A DNA stretch of 64,000 nt from Tetrastigma voinierianum (GCA_016808115.1 JAEQBH010004661.1:1-64000); one strand, 5' to 3'. Positions 45,823 through 58,359 are shown, counted from the first letter of the stretch. The notes: generated by a model not told the origin, from the sequence alone. Numbers and translations are program-made.

Positions 45823-48212
45823 CTTCGCAGCGAGCACCCTTTCGTCCGACTACCATGTCCGAATCGGATCTGGGATGCTCTGATTCCACTATATCACTTT
45901 ATCAAAATCATTTATCAAAAACACATGGAAGCATTACATTTCAGTTGGCATAAAAGCCCTTTCAAATATGCGGTAGCATTTTTAAAGGGGTAGACCCATT
46001 AACATTACATTTATACAAAAGTACAATTATTTATAAAGGCACAAGTGCATTTTCAAAATGATTTACAAATTAGATGTTCAGAGTTCAAATTGTTTTTAAA
46101 AAATATCAATGTTAAAAAAAAAAAAATAGTGAATGCATATGTCAGAGCATACTCGGCAAATCTTTCTCTATGACTTGACGCTCCTCGATCTTGCCTTTTG
46201 TTCCTATTCAACCCAGACTTCCACGCATAGATAATACTACACACTCAAGCACTTTCTGAGCGCGAGTGGTTCTATACAATTCCATTCTTCCGTTTCAGTG
46301 TAAGTCAAATCATGAAATTTTACTATACAAAATTTTCACCTTGATGATCAATAATACAATACATATACTTATTTTTATATAATCATTATGGTTCATTGAT
46401 CATTCCAAATATACACTTCATATGCAATAAATCATTTATAACCAAATCATGCATTTCACAATGTTCTTTTCATTTCAATTTGCAATCATGCGTTTGTTCC
46501 AATATGTCAACAATCTCAGTCAATTCAGCTTGCCCTTAATTAATTTAACCCGTTTTTGGTATATAATGATGATCGGAATCATCTTGATGTCCTTCATGAA
46601 TGGGCTAAGAAAGCGTTGGTATAAGAACATTTTTTTTTGCGAACATGGCCATCCCATCGAATATCGACTGGTTATTGTAAAATCTGATCACACTTATCGA
46701 TACCACCGCTGGGTCAAGGATCTGAGTGAGACATCAATAATGCTTGTCAAAGCATCGCTAATTTAATCTATTGGTATAACACCCATCCTTACCAAAATAA
46801 ACGGGTTAACATTCCACTATATGTGCCTAAAATCCTTTTAAAGCAAAAAATATAGTACAATATGTACATTTGTATAAAATAGCTTCATTTTCAATACTCA
46901 TGCAATTTTCATGGCGCAAACATTTACAATCAATCAGTCTCAAATCAATTAAAACAAATCAATGATGCTTTTCTTACACATTTAGAACAAACATTTCAAA
47001 TCTTGAAACGAGAATATGGAGAAGAAGATAGAACAAACCAATCTATCTCTTTCTTTTACCTTGCCTTCATTGGCCCTAGGTTAGGTGGATCCCTCAGTCC
47101 CTAAGTAAATCACACATCACATTTATAAACGAACACTCACACTTAACGACACGCTTTCACGAGGCCAAGGGAGGCACTAAGACGTCATTTAGTTTGATCC
47201 TTATTTGAACCCCATTAATCATTTATTAGGTCCAAAATCTAAACAACAGGTGCTCGAAACAAAAACCAAAAAAAATTGCTCGCCAGGACAAGAGGCTACA
47301 CCGCGGTGGGGCAATGCTACGCCGTGGCGTACCCAAGGGGTGCCATTTTGGCACCTTGGCCTCGTCGCGACGAGGGTATCCCACGCCTTGGCATAGGTCT
47401 ACGTCGTGACATGGGCCCCACAGACCTGAGTGACATAGGAGCCCGGCATAATTCCATTTTCAATTTTTAGTAAATTTTTGAGATTTTTCTCCAAATTCAC
47501 CCCAAAAATCCCAAAACAAAACATGGGAATCACCCCCACAACATCCTAATATCATCCTAAAACCAATCATGAAACCCATGGATGGATTAGGGTTTTTCTA
47601 ACCCAAACATCAAATACGACTTTCTAAGGTTTAAGTTCATACCTTGAATCTCTTGAAACTCTTTGCCCTAGCTTCCTTCTTCCTCCTTGATCACTTGGAA
47701 ACCATAAATGGGGATGATCTCCCACCAAAACCTTGATTTCTCCACAACCCTAGCTCTTCTCTTCTCACTTTCGCTTCCCAAAAAACGATTTCGCCTGTAA
47801 AATGAGCCCTTCTTATACCACATTTGGCGACCCCATTTCCTTCATTAAGCCTTGCTGCTTGTCATTAAATCCCATTTTCCATTTTTCTCACTTAAATCTT
47901 ACAAGTCTCCTTATTTGCATATTCACTTATCATTTATTTCACATTAGCATTTAAGCTTATCATTTGACCCTTAGGTCCTCATTTTACAAATTTCCATTTT
48001 TTCCTCTCTTTTACACTCAAGTTATCTCAGTTCAATCACTTAACTACTTAGTATAACACATTCAATCATATATCATTTGTAATTCACATTTAGTCATATA
48101 ATCATATGACATTTAACAAATTTCAAACCTAGTCAGACTTATTTGATACTCATGAATATATATAATAGAATTATTATAAAAATTCTAGGGTGTTTTTAGG
48201 TATAGAAACTAA
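45823..48212 (-). mobile_element. Minus-strand LTR fragment of a fourth type with primer site
   Basis: It interrupts sequence that is continuous at 55165-55200. In reverse complement the LTR runs from about 48197 (AAACACCCTAGAATTTTTAT) to 45889, followed by TGGAATCAGAGC (rc of 45877-45888), an 11/12 match to the initiator-Met primer site. Only about 65 bp of interior follow. A TATA-like GTGGTATAAGAAGGG (rc near 47815) and a CG-palindrome block (47270-47420) are present. The open frame at 46449-46766 shows no known domain. The outer boundaries are approximate. Confidence 0.6.
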
Positions 48213-49041
48213 TGAGTTAAAAAAGAAACAGAGTTATAATTAAACTCATTTCAATACATTTTGGCAAGTTTTCCAGGTTTCATGTTGCTTATGTAATAAA
48301 AAGGCTATTGTGTGTTGAGATTAGGATGTATTGAAAGGAAAGAAAAAGGGAAAACTAGAGGTGCAAGAGGACTAGAGAAGGCTATTGCCCTATTTGGGTC
48401 CTTTATTTAGCAGGCTTTCAACTATAAGTCGCTATCAGGCTTCGTCACAATAGGGTCTTCGTGTAGTGACGGTGGTTCTCACTGTGTGTATGACCCACTG
48501 TGCGAAAGAGATAGGCATGCGCTGCCAAGCCGACATGCGCCTATAGCGCGAAGATGCACGCACGCATGAGCTGACTCTTTATCGCGATATGGATCTCTAT
48601 GTCGCTGGACCGTTCGTGCACGCCGTGGTTTGGCCCCCTGACAGACGCTTTTTCACGGATAGACTGGCTGGCCTCCGTATCGCGATGGATATTCGTTCGC
48701 GCAGTTTCATCGGCCGGCTTCGGTCACCACGCGACCTCCGCAGCTACGCGGCTCCGCATGACATTCTTTATCACGTACGTAGCTTCGGGCGCGTGACCGC
48801 GCGCTCGTCGCATCTAACAGGCGCGCTTGCACGCTCGACAAGGCATCGGGCAATGCATGACAGCCCGGGCACGTCATGGCGTGAGCACCGTCAGCCTCGC
48901 GTCGCGCTGCACGGCAGTTTCGCCATGTAATGCGCCTTTACACGATCGCGGCGCACGATGGGTGCAAATGCGGACTCTATCGCTGGCCAAACTCTGGTCT
49001 AAAGAGAGCTAAAAAAAATGAGACCCCAAATTTGGGCATCA
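48213..49041 (+). mobile_element. E3 5' LTR distal part with G+C-rich block
   Basis: 48213-48400 matches 55197-55380 (GGCAAGTTTTCCAGGTTTC, TAATAAAAAGGCTATTGTGT). 48420-49010 is G+C-rich, full of CGCG and TCGCGAT motifs, with no recognisable protein; it loosely resembles 55380-55690. The segment ends CCCCAAATTTGGGCATCA, the usual form of an LTR 3' end, at 49041. Confidence 0.55.
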
Positions 49042-49043
49042 TG

Positions 49044-49061
49044 AATCCTATCGAGCCAGAG
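49044..49061 (+). other. E3 primer-binding site, degraded
   Basis: AATCCTATCGAGCCAGAG occupies the place of TGGTATCAGAGC right after the LTR end, and ATAATACCTAG follows as in the E2 leader. It is recognised mainly from position. Confidence 0.4.
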
Positions 49062-49309
49062 ATAATACCTAGACTCTTTTAGGCATAATAGATCATGTAT
49101 ACTTACATTATCACGGGTGTGCTACTGATTGTGATTTGCAAGGGTCACAGGTTACAATATCGCATGAATTATATACATGGTAAATCAGATATAGAATAAT
49201 AGGTTAGAAACATAACCTTGGGTTCGGAAACAACCGAATGATGATGAAATGTATTAGTGGTGGTATATGCACTACTAATTGAAAAAACTAATTTATTTGA
49301 CATTTGTAG

Positions 49310-50139
49310 ATGGCAAGTTTCAGGAAGAGAATCGCAGAGGTTCATCACGTAGGTGCCGTGCACCACATGATTTTTTTACCAACAAGCCTTTGTGGAGGTC
49401 GTGGTATAAGAACTCACACACAGACAAAGCATAAATCGGGGTCAAGGGAGGCCAAATAACCTCCAACAACTTTATACAGATCATCCTCCCACATTCATCT
49501 GGGAGGGGACCCAAGGGTAGCTAATCATTGTCCACGTAGAGAGGATTTGAGTCTACGGAGATTAATTCGATGCTACGCGATCCAGCCTGTGTTTCACATT
49601 TCGCTAGAAGGTAGTCCTAGATATGGTGGATTAGGCTTCAAAGTCCTGCCAGATCCTGAATGATGATACTGGAGAGTCTAGAACTCAGCTGAGAAGTTTT
49701 TCCCGCATTTTCAGCATGCAAAAGCCCTAAAGTCTTTAGCTAGCCAAGGAACATAGATTGTGCTCGAACATGAAAGCCAAGTTCACTCAGCCAATGCTTC
49801 GAGATGGACTGCCATGGCCACCCACATGGCCAAGGTGAGGAAGCCTGTCCGCTGTCCACATCCCTGAGCAAGATTGTAGGATTCCTCCTAAAAGACATGG
49901 GCTCTATGGTTAAAATGGTTGTAGCCATAAAGAGGGAGATAGATGATGAACAAAGCACCCGAGATGCAGGTGCTAGTGGTAAGAGAAATGAGGACCAGTC
50001 TTCCTCTGGTTCAGGAAGAAGCAGAAGGCTTCTAGTTCACGAGGATTTCAAGGATGGGGTCACGACCATCAAGGCAAAGGCGATCAGCTTCCAGCCGGCC
50101 GCCGTAAGGCATGACATGTTATTTCTTCCATCGCCTTAG
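49310..50139 (+). pseudogene. gag: E3 gag (broken)
   Basis: It starts MASFRKRIAE at 49310, in the same context (GTAGATGGC) as E1. The middle has one copy of the unit duplicated in E1. The C-terminal part of the capsid domain reads SKIVGFLLKDMGSMVKMVVA then IKREIDDEQSTRDAGASGKR and SSSGSGR in a frame open from 49804 to 50139. The equivalent in E1 is GKIVGLLLQDIDVVVRTTMA. The remainder up to the protease (50140-50430) is proline/glutamine-rich with a decayed knuckle (STCGKCG near 50266). Confidence 0.8.
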
Positions 50140-50439
50140 ACATATGAGGTATCGTTCCCAGAGGCAAGTGATCCCAGGTTTTAGGATGAGCGCTAATCCT
50201 TACCATCAATGGGACAGTAATTTTAACAACTTTGTCTTCTCACCCCAAGGTGCCGCAGAACTAGTATCAACCTGTGGTAAGTGTGGGCCTTCGCTACACA
50301 ACCGCTGGGGCGTAAGGTCGAGGTCGGTGGGCACCACAGCCGATCAGCGGACCTGGCTGGTTATTTATGGTGAAGCACACCGAACGACTCCATCAATGGA
50401 CCGCCTTCGCTTATATGTGATATGTTTCGCGATCTCGCA

Positions 50440-50760
50440 AGGATATCAGTTTCATTCGTGCATCTTATTCATTTATCAGTTGTATCTCAAGGTGATTGTC
50501 AGCCTGTATGCAAAGAACTGAAGGAGTCGTTACATGTGAGTTCTCCCTAGGGACTAGGGCAGGATTAATCACATATGCCTGGATCAGAGTTAGAGATCTC
50601 GTGGATCGCTTCACTGACCTTCTGACGGATATATCAAATTTTGATGTCATTCTCGGCATGGATTGGTTGACGGCACACTGAGTCATCATTGATTGTGATA
50701 GTATGAGGATTACTGTCTACACACGAGACGATATTTGTGTAACTTTTCAGGGGGAGAAGC
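50440..50760 (+). pseudogene. pol: E3 protease remnant
   Basis: The N-terminal DSGASHSFI motif has decayed to a FVHLIHL-like run near 50455. KELKESLHVSSP (50514) and the box NFDVILGMDWLTAH (50639-50680) are clear. DWL-TAH is followed by a stop. The later TVYTRDDICVTFQGE-type sequence corresponds to the strand leading to RT. Confidence 0.75.
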
Positions 50761-50858
50761 ATGAGGCTTTACCCCGGACCATGCACGACTTCAAGTGGAG
50801 TGGACAGTTGATAGGTTAGCTAGAAAGCCTTACCCTAGATAATGAGGAGAGACAGGAT

Positions 50859-51640
50859 TTGGGTCCACCTCAAGTGGTTTGCGAGTATGAGGATGTTTTT
50901 CCAGATGAGCTACCGGAATTACCTCCGAACAGGGATGTGGACTTTGTCATTGAGTTACACCCTGGTACATCGCCCATTTCTATGACTCCTCATAGGCACA
51001 GTTGGAGTTGCATGAGCTCAAGGTCTAACTGTAGGAATTATTGGACAAGGGTTTTATTAAGCCGAGCACTTCACCATGGGGCGCTCCGGTTCTGTTTACG
51101 AAGAAGAAGGACAAGACCCTTCGACTGTGCATTGACTACCGACAGTTGAATAGGGTTACGATCAAGAATCAGTATCCACTACTAAGGATTGATGACTTGT
51201 TTGATCAGCTTAGAGGGGCGCGAGTTTACTCCAAGATAGACCTTGTACCTACCATCGGGGCTTGAGGTTCAGGAGGCGACATCCCCCGAGACAACGCTTA
51301 GGACGCTGCTATGGGCATTTCCCGAGTTCACACGATGCTCTTCTGACCGACTAATACTCCAAAGGGCATTCATGGATCTCATGCATGTATTCCAACCCTA
51401 TTCGATCAGCTTCACGTAAAGCCATTGCACTTACATTTTGATCTACTCCCGCTTGAGGAGGGAATATGAGGATCATTGGAGGGTCGCTCCATAACTTCGA
51501 GAGACCATCAATTGTGCCAAGTCGGCAAGTGCGAGTTTTGGCCATTGCGTGAGAGATTCTTAGTAAGTACATAAGGTCGCCTGCATGTCATGGACCCTAA
51601 GAAGCGTCGAGGTCAGGATTTAATCGAGAGGTCGAAGTCA
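50859..51640 (+). pseudogene. pol: E3 reverse transcriptase
   Basis: The frame from 50859 gives VVCEYEDVFPDELPELPPNR then DVDFVIELHPGTSPISMTP. A frameshift near 51035 leads to MDKGFIKPSTSPWGAPVLFT, KKKDKTLRLCIDYRQLNRVT, IKNQYPLLRIDDLFDQLRGA and RVYSKIDL. These are fingers/palm motifs of Ty3/gypsy RT, including the first catalytic Asp in SKIDL. Beyond 51265 it is heavily decayed, and the expected DDILIYS box near 51430 reads without the two Asp (LTF*ST). It is inactive. Confidence 0.9.
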
Positions 51641-52200
51641 ATCTTCGAGATACGTAGTTTCTTGGGATTTGCAGGGTATTATAGGAGGTTCATCGAGGAT
51701 TCTCTCGATTGACATCACCTATGACGAGAATGACCCGGAAGGAGGTTAAGTTCGATTAGAATGACCTGTGTGTGAAGGCATTCTAGGAATTAAAGAAGAG
51801 GCTTACTTCAGCTCCTATTTTGATAGTCCCGAAGAGAAGACAGAGGTACATAGTGTATTGTGATGCCTCGAAGGCTGGATTGGGATGTGTTTTGATGCAG
51901 TCCGGGAGGGTAGTAACTTATGGTTCCCGCCAGTTAAAGAATCCTAAGAGAATTACCCCACACATGACAAGGAGTTGGCGGTCGTAATCTTTGCCTTAAA
52001 GATATGAGACTACTATTTAGATGCAAGCATTTTTGAGGTGTTTCAAACCATAAAAGTCTCAAGTATATCTTTACGCAATAAGATCCCCCAACATGAGGCA
52101 ACACATGGATGGAGTTCCTGAGATTTATGACTTCACTGTAATACCATCCCGTAAGGCAAATGCACCAGCGCACTTGACCGAAGTCACGTGAGTAATCGGC
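51641..52200 (+). pseudogene. pol: E3 RNase H domain
   Basis: A decayed FLGFAGYYRRFIED-like connection (51660) is followed by ELKKRLTSAPILIVPKRRQR then YIVYCDASKAGLGCVLMQSG and RVVTYGSRQLKNPKR (51790-51950). This is the gypsy RNase H N-terminal half, with the first catalytic Asp in YCDAS. The later part shows KSLKYIFTQ-like and WMEFL-like residues near 52050-52120, frameshifted. RT and IN of the same element flank it in the usual order. Confidence 0.88.
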
Positions 52201-52469
52201 TGTAGCCTTCCCGAACGTGCAACGCCGAGACTACAAGGCCGATTACAGTATAGTGATCAAGCTCAGGGTAAGTTGGGGAGTCTAGTGGCTACACCTTCCC
52301 TACTGAGCAGAGTGATTGAGTTCTAGGGTTAGGACGCAAAGATAGTGTCCATCAGGGATCAGGTACAATTAGGTACGGGTGACGAAGGCTGAGCCATTAA
52401 CATAGATCGTAGTCTTCGGTATAGGGGATGGGTTGTGGTTTCCCAGCTAACCGATTTGGGAGAGGAGAT

Positions 52470-53525
52470 CCTCAGGGAGTTTCAATGCTCTCGTTTTGTT
52501 GTGCATCTAAGTGGCACGAAGATGCATCGCGGATCTTCGCCGCCGTGACATCAAGCCGAATGAAACGATAATTTCGAGATTTTGCTCTACGTTGTTTCAC
52601 GCGTCAATTGTGCAAAGCGTCGAAAGCATCGTGCCGAAAAGCCTACTCCGTACTACTGAGTATCCTTCCAGCGGGTGCTGGGAGCACGCTTCACGATGGA
52701 CTTTGTAACCCACTTGCCGCGTAAAACCGCCGAGGCTATCATCGGTATGGGTGATAGTGGACCTGGCCACTAAGTCAAGACATTTCGTACCATGACATCT
52801 CTACATCGAGGAATTTTATCGATTGTACATAAGAGAGATCATCCGACTACATGGAGTGCCAGTGTCCATAGTATTGGACAGGGATCCTAGGTACGGCACA
52901 CTTTTGGAAGAGTTTCCATAAGGCAATAGGGACACAGTTGACGATGAGCACTGTGTTCCATCCGTAGACAGATGGTCAGTTGAAGAGAACCATACATGTT
53001 TTAGAGGACATGTCAAGTGAGCATGCTTTGATTATAAGGGTAACTGGGAGGAGCACTTACCCTTAGTGGAATTCGCCAACAACAGTTATCAGGCGAGTAT
53101 ATAGATGGCACCCTATGAGGCTTTATATGGGAGGCCATGTCGATCCCTGATTTGTTGGATGTAGGTGGGAGAGTGCCCATCACCGGTCCGACTTGATTAG
53201 ACACCTGAGGCGTGGGTTTGATACTAACCGCCTTTCCATGGCTCAAAGTCGCGTAGTTAATGGCACGGCGTCGACCCCAGAGCTCGAGGGTGATCACGCC
53301 TTCTTAAAGGTGATGCCTCAAGAAATGAGTGTCGTTCAAGAAGCGGAAGCTAACGCCAGGTATATCGGGCCCGAGATACTCAAGAGGTGGGCGCAGACAA
53401 GGCATCTACTGCATTATCATCGATTTTATCGGGTGTTCATGAGGTGTTCCACGTCTCCATGCTCCGGAAGTATACCCCAAATCCAGCTCATGTAATGGAT
53501 TGGGGAGAGATTGTTGTTGATACAG
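52470..53525 (+). pseudogene. pol: E3 integrase
   Basis: It begins LREFQCSRFVVHLSGTKMHR (52470). The zinc-binding N-terminus (52540-52680) is scrambled, while MDFVTHLPR-like residues appear near 52697. Clear core: YIREIIRLHGVPVSIVLDRD (52834-52893), then HP*TDGQLKRTIHVLED, in which the catalytic Glu of the usual SERT is Lys and the Gln of HPQ is a stop. WEEHLPLVEFANNSYQASI and MAPYEALYGRPCRS follow (53047-53140). The C-terminal part retains EGDHAFLKVMPQE, GVHEVFHVSMLRKYTPNP-like residues and VMDWGE. Several frameshifts are present. Confidence 0.88.
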
Positions 53526-53700
53526 ATGGGACCTTCGATGAGGGACCAGTGTGAATCTTAGATATACGAGATTAGGTTTTGCAACGCAAGACCGTGAGGT
53601 TAGTGAAGGTGTTGTGGCAACACCGAGGAATGGAGGAGGCAACGTAGAGCATCAGAAAGCGATAAGCCACCTATCCTTCTCGTTTAAGGATGAAGGTATG
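53526..53700 (+). pseudogene. E3 chromodomain remnant
   Basis: GTFDEGPV is followed by a tail with VRLVKVLWQHRGMEEAT-like residues in another frame, then AYPFLFV-type residues near 53670. The same remnants occur in E1, E2, E4 and E5, which places all of them in one chromovirus lineage. Confidence 0.6.
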
Positions 53701-53810
53701 TGGTTTAGTCGTTTGTAGTTAAATGAATAGTTTATATGCAGCCGAGTTTGTGTACATTTCCCCTATATGAATGTGATTTGATGTGAATGTGGAATTTAAC
53801 TAAATTCTTT

Positions 53811-53822
53811 AAGGGGGATGAA
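53811..53822 (+). other. E3 polypurine tract
   Basis: AAGGGGGATGAA follows TAACTAAATTCTTT and precedes the LTR start TGCAAAAACTGAG at 53823. Confidence 0.8.
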
Positions 53823-55165
53823 TGCAAAAACTGAGAAAATCTGAATTTTGAAAATGGTAAAACGGTAATTTCAATGGAAATTTGAATTTATCTATATCCT
53901 GATGACAAAACTAGACTTCATCGCTTGAATCATCTTGCGAAACTAGTCGCCTGCCGATTCTCTCGTCAACCTCAGACAATCGGAATTTTTTTCGAGCCAC
54001 CGAGAGTAACGAGTGACACTAGGCACATGTTGGATGGCTTATATGGAGCCATGTGTTAAATGGAGAGAAAGTCAAACAAAAGTCTAAGTGGGGCCCATGT
54101 GGGATATGTGTCACAACTTAAGAGGATGGAAATTCAAAGAATTGGATAAGAGGTTAAGAGGAAATCCAAGAGAGCAAATAGAGAGGTGACATGTGGAAAG
54201 GAGGGGACATCCTACTTGAGCATGTTGGAGCAAATCCGGTGGAGAAGAGAATTGAAGGGAAAAAGAAAGAGAGAGAAGAAGGAGGAGAGAGAAAAAGCAA
54301 TGGTGTGTGTGTGTGCCCCCCTCCAAGACATTTATTAGCATGGATTGCTTGATGTTGTGAATTATATTGTAGAAAAATATGATTGCTCATGAACTGCGTG
54401 AATGTCAGGAGGGAAGGAAATGTGGTGCATCAAAGGCCAAGATGCACGCAATATCGTGTCGGGTCAGTGTGTTCATGGTAATGGCTATTCACCATCTCAG
54501 AATGTGTAGTGAGTCGGTAAGGGACGCAGTCCAAAATCGTAGACTCACCTCCGGGTTGCGTGATAAAAACATAATAATGTTAATGGAAATCTCGTGTGTC
54601 TGGGCGGGCAAGATGGGACCGATCCCCACCAACCCCTTCTCCCGGTGAAAGATCCGACCATGTGCAATTAAATATGATCACCGATCAGAAAGACAAGAAA
54701 AATATTGAAAAAGCAGCGACGATCCCGGAAGTGTAAACCCAAAAAATGACAGCCCCACAAATACAAAAAACACAATGATTTGGTAAAATTAAATAAATAT
54801 CTGTGGTGTTTGTCCGGGGTCAATAAGTTTGACTGTAGTGAAATGCCAATAATTGGTTTCCACACCGGGCATTATGTATGAGGAGTCGGTCGACTGGGTC
54901 AGGCATGAGGAGTCTCATCCCCATGCACATATAATGATATATCCATTTTTACATCAGATTTTCCGACGGAATGTGGTATAAGATGTGTGTGTGCCAATAT
55001 AATGCATTTGTAGGAGTAACCTCAGAGGGAAAATTCATCTAATAGGTGATTGCTCATCTCGTCAGAGGGAAAATATTTTCAAGCACTGAGGTGCCAATGT
55101 GGATGGAATGCATTCAAGACCTTAGTGGTGAAGAAAAATCCAGATTTGGCTTTGTTTTGCAATTT
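53823..55165 (+). mobile_element. E3 3' LTR (type B), internally deleted
   Basis: It starts TGCAAAAACTGAGAAAATC, with a decayed head (53890-53990), CATGTTGGAGCAAATCCGG (54220) and a purine tract. Then comes an abrupt jump at about 54315 (GTGTGTGTGTGTGCCCC) to TTATTAGCATGGATTGCTTG, skipping ~0.5 kb present at 44570-45030. The rest parallels 45030-45820. The GT run is a short microsatellite at 54302-54314. Confidence 0.75.
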
Positions 55166-56342
55166 GTAAATTTCTGTGTGGAAAACCCAACTTAGGATGT
55201 AAAAAGAAAAAATTGTAATTAAACTCATTTTAATAAATTTGGCAAGTTTTCCAGGTTTCCATGCTTCACTCTTTGTAATAAAAAGGCTATTGTGTGTTGA
55301 GATTAGGGTTTATTGAAAGGAAAGAAAAAGGAAAGCTGGAGGTGCAGGAGGACTAGAGAGGGCTACTGCTTATTTTTGGTCCTCTGTAGCGATAGGGTTT
55401 CTCTAGCCCTGTGTCGCGACACAGTCTCTCCACTATCAGAGATAGGTCTCTTCGCACCGCGCACACGACCGCCCTTAGGCACACCGGCAGGGCACGCAGA
55501 CGCTGACCGGACGTGCCCGCGAATAGAGACGCGCCGCACAACAGTTTTCTTCCGCTTCTGGTCAGGACAAGGATCCCCGTGTCGCAACATTGTCTCCGCG
55601 CATAGCCGGGTGGTTCGGGTCAGGATGCAGACTTGTCGGCCTGCGGTTGGCATGCAAACCGTGCCGCCGCGATAGGAAGGCCGACACCCGAATGCAGCTA
55701 ACGATATATCGACGAGAGATCGCGCATTTCCATCCTCGGAAATAATGAAAATTTTGATTATATACATACATACATACATGATAAGATAAGCATGATATAT
55801 ATATGAGTGATAAGGTCGAAGATCGGTAAGCTGGATCCGCTTGTTCATTCAAAAGAGTTGGCAATGGCCCTTTATGTAGAAACGCCGTAAAGCCATGGTA
55901 GCGTCGCATGCCACCTGGATTTAAATTTAGCAATGGAATCCGAGGAAGATGCGAAGCTTTGTCGTTGATGCGTACCTACGAAGAGACACTATTTGAATAT
56001 GTATGAATCTCTATTGTTCACAACTCAGCTAGACCGACCGTGTCCTAATCGGGGATTCGATGGTTTTAAAACACCGACTTCCTAGCCTCCCCACTTTAAT
56101 GATCAGCAAAACCCCATCCCCGGTGCTCCCATTGTGGTTGTCACAAACCGTGAGGTCATGGACGTCAGAGTCCCTCAGGGGCATTAGGCTACGTTTCACC
56201 CAACCCGGCCACCGTAGCCTCAGGGATTAGTCAGAAGTTACAAAACAAAGGTTCTTTGTAACCCCATTAAGGTGATGAGGAGCTGAAGTTGGTGTTTCAA
56301 AACCATCGGAATCTGATTTGGGAGGCAAAATTCAAGCGATCT
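55166..56342 (+). other. LTR-derived tail and unassigned sequence
   Basis: 55197-55380 matches 48213-48400. 55380-55690 is G+C-rich with TGTCGCGACACAG and related motifs. 55690-56342 resembles nothing else in the window and has no gene I can support; open frames in it lack recognisable domains. Confidence 0.45.
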
Positions 56343-58355
56343 TGTAAAATCCAAAAAAATTTAATTTTTCTAAGAAAGGGTAAAATGTACTTTATAAAAA
56401 TCGAATTTTTCTAGGATCCTGGACATAGATCTAAACAGACTCTCACCCTGGAACTGGTCCCCGCAAATCAGCTTACCCTGTCGAATTTCGTTAAATTTTG
56501 AGATAGTCGGGATTGCATGTTTTTCGAGGCACCGAGAGTAACTGGTGACACTTAGCACATGTTGGATGGCTTAAATGGAGCCATGTGTCAGACAAAGAGC
56601 AAGTCAAACAAAAGTCTAAGTGGGACCCATGTGAGACATGTGTCCCAACTTGAGAGGATGGAAATCCAAAGAATTAGATAAGAGGATAAGGGGAATCCAA
56701 GAGAGCCAATGTGAGGGTGACATTTGGCAAGAGAGGAAATCCCACTTGACTTGTTGGACCAAACAATCCGGTGGAGAGAGGGAAAGAAGAGAGAAAAAGA
56801 AAGGGAGAAAAAAAAAAAAGGAAGAGAAGAGGGAAAAGATAAAGCCCTCATTCTCTAGTTTTCCTGAGATCCGACCGCCAATGTTCACTCGATCAAAGGC
56901 AAAGCTCGTCCTCGCAAGAGCTTCAAGTGGAGATCTGAATCGTGAGTTTCGAAAACCCAAGAGTGTGTGGGATTCCTCCTATTCGAGCATATTCTAGCTT
57001 AAAGCCATTTAATGACACTCTTACTCGGGCCATGAGTGGCCTAGATGCTCAGTCCCAAAATTTTGGGATAGGAGGTGGAAATGTTCGGGACTGCTTAGGT
57101 AGTCCAAAATTGTACAGAAAATACAAAATTTCTAGGTTATGGACTAGCGAGTCACAACCTGACTCATTGGGTTGTGACCCAGCCAGGATGACATGCCGGT
57201 CTAGCTCATAGTGCGCTGACATGTTTCACGCACAAGATTACACGACGCGCGGCGCGCAGACTCCACGCCCCCATGACATATCGCCGCGACAGACTGGGCT
57301 GAAAAAACATAAAATAAAGTTTTTATTTATTTGGTTGCCTTGGTTATGTTTTGAATTCTGCCGAGCTAGATTTATTTGCCTAGTTTAGCTGAGATCCCAA
57401 TTCATGGATCTTTGCATGTTATCAGTTGATAATCGAATAACATGCAATGCATACCTTATGTCACTATGCTCATGGATATATCACAGAAGATGATTGAAAA
57501 TTTTATGCCATGAATTGGAAATAATGCATGAAATATTATGTGGCATACTTGGATCCCATATGCAAGGGTAACATATCGTCGAGTCGTGGTATAGCAAGTA
57601 TAAGCCAGATCTCACCATTCTCGTGGATGGTGGCAGCCTAAATGTATCAACATTAAATCGAGATCACCATTGCGGTCAAACAATAATAATAATAGATCGC
57701 CAGGTTTGGCGAGCGCGATGTGGGGCAGGATCTCCCCTTCCCCACCCCCCGTGGTGAAAGACCCAAATCCATTTCCGCATTTAGACATGATCACCGTCGG
57801 TGAAAGACCGTAAAAATGTTGGGAAGGCGTGCAACGTTCCTACAATGAGAATACAAAAATACGCAGCCCACAAATAAACACACGGAATTTAATAAAATTC
57901 AAATGAATATTTGAGGTCGGTCCAATGAGTCAAGTCATTAGGTGAAACACCAATGACTAGTTTTTCACATTTGGCGTTGCATGTGTGAGGGAGTAGGTTA
58001 GACTCTAAAGTTATGTAAAGTATGAGGAGTCTCATCTCATGCATAACATGTAATATTCCATGTAGGATCAGATTATTTATGTGGAATGTAATTGGATGTT
58101 TTATGATCACATTGCATGGGCTTAGGTGGGAGTAACCCTGAATTCATCTATGGCATTGCTCACCCCATCGTAATCTCCTCGTGCATGTGGAGAGCAGAGA
58201 TTCGCGCTCCAAAATGAGGCTTCGTGATCGTGAAGAAGAAGGTCGACATGTGGCTCTCGCACATTTTTGTAAAAGTGTCTTATATAAAAGGATTTTGATA
58301 AAACCTTCGACTATTGTATAAATAGTCGTATGTAAATTATAGTATAATTTCTCAT
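56343..58355 (+). mobile_element. E4 5' LTR (type B), 3' end truncated
   Basis: It starts TGTAAAATCCAAAAAAATTT. It keeps the purine tract (56770-56845), a CG-rich block (57200-57300) followed by TTTATTTGGTTGCCTTGG, TGGTGAAAGACC (57752), GTGTGAGGGAGTAGG (57983) and TATAAATA (58317-58324). About 30 bp later it switches straight to integrase sequence, so the R-U5 end, primer site and most of the interior are deleted. Confidence 0.75.
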
Positions 58356-58359
58356 TTTA

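Noticed and set aside
46449..46766. 105-residue frame in the fourth-type LTR
   Set aside because: It lies antisense within an LTR defined by a primer site, with no family resemblance.
48589..48930. 113-residue Arg-rich frame in a G+C-rich block
   Set aside because: CG-rich sequence opens frames by lowering stop frequency; no homologous frame exists in the sister block at 55380-55690.
55363..55848. 161-residue minus-strand frame
   Set aside because: It crosses an LTR-derived boundary and a microsatellite-like ATACATACATAC run; no domain.
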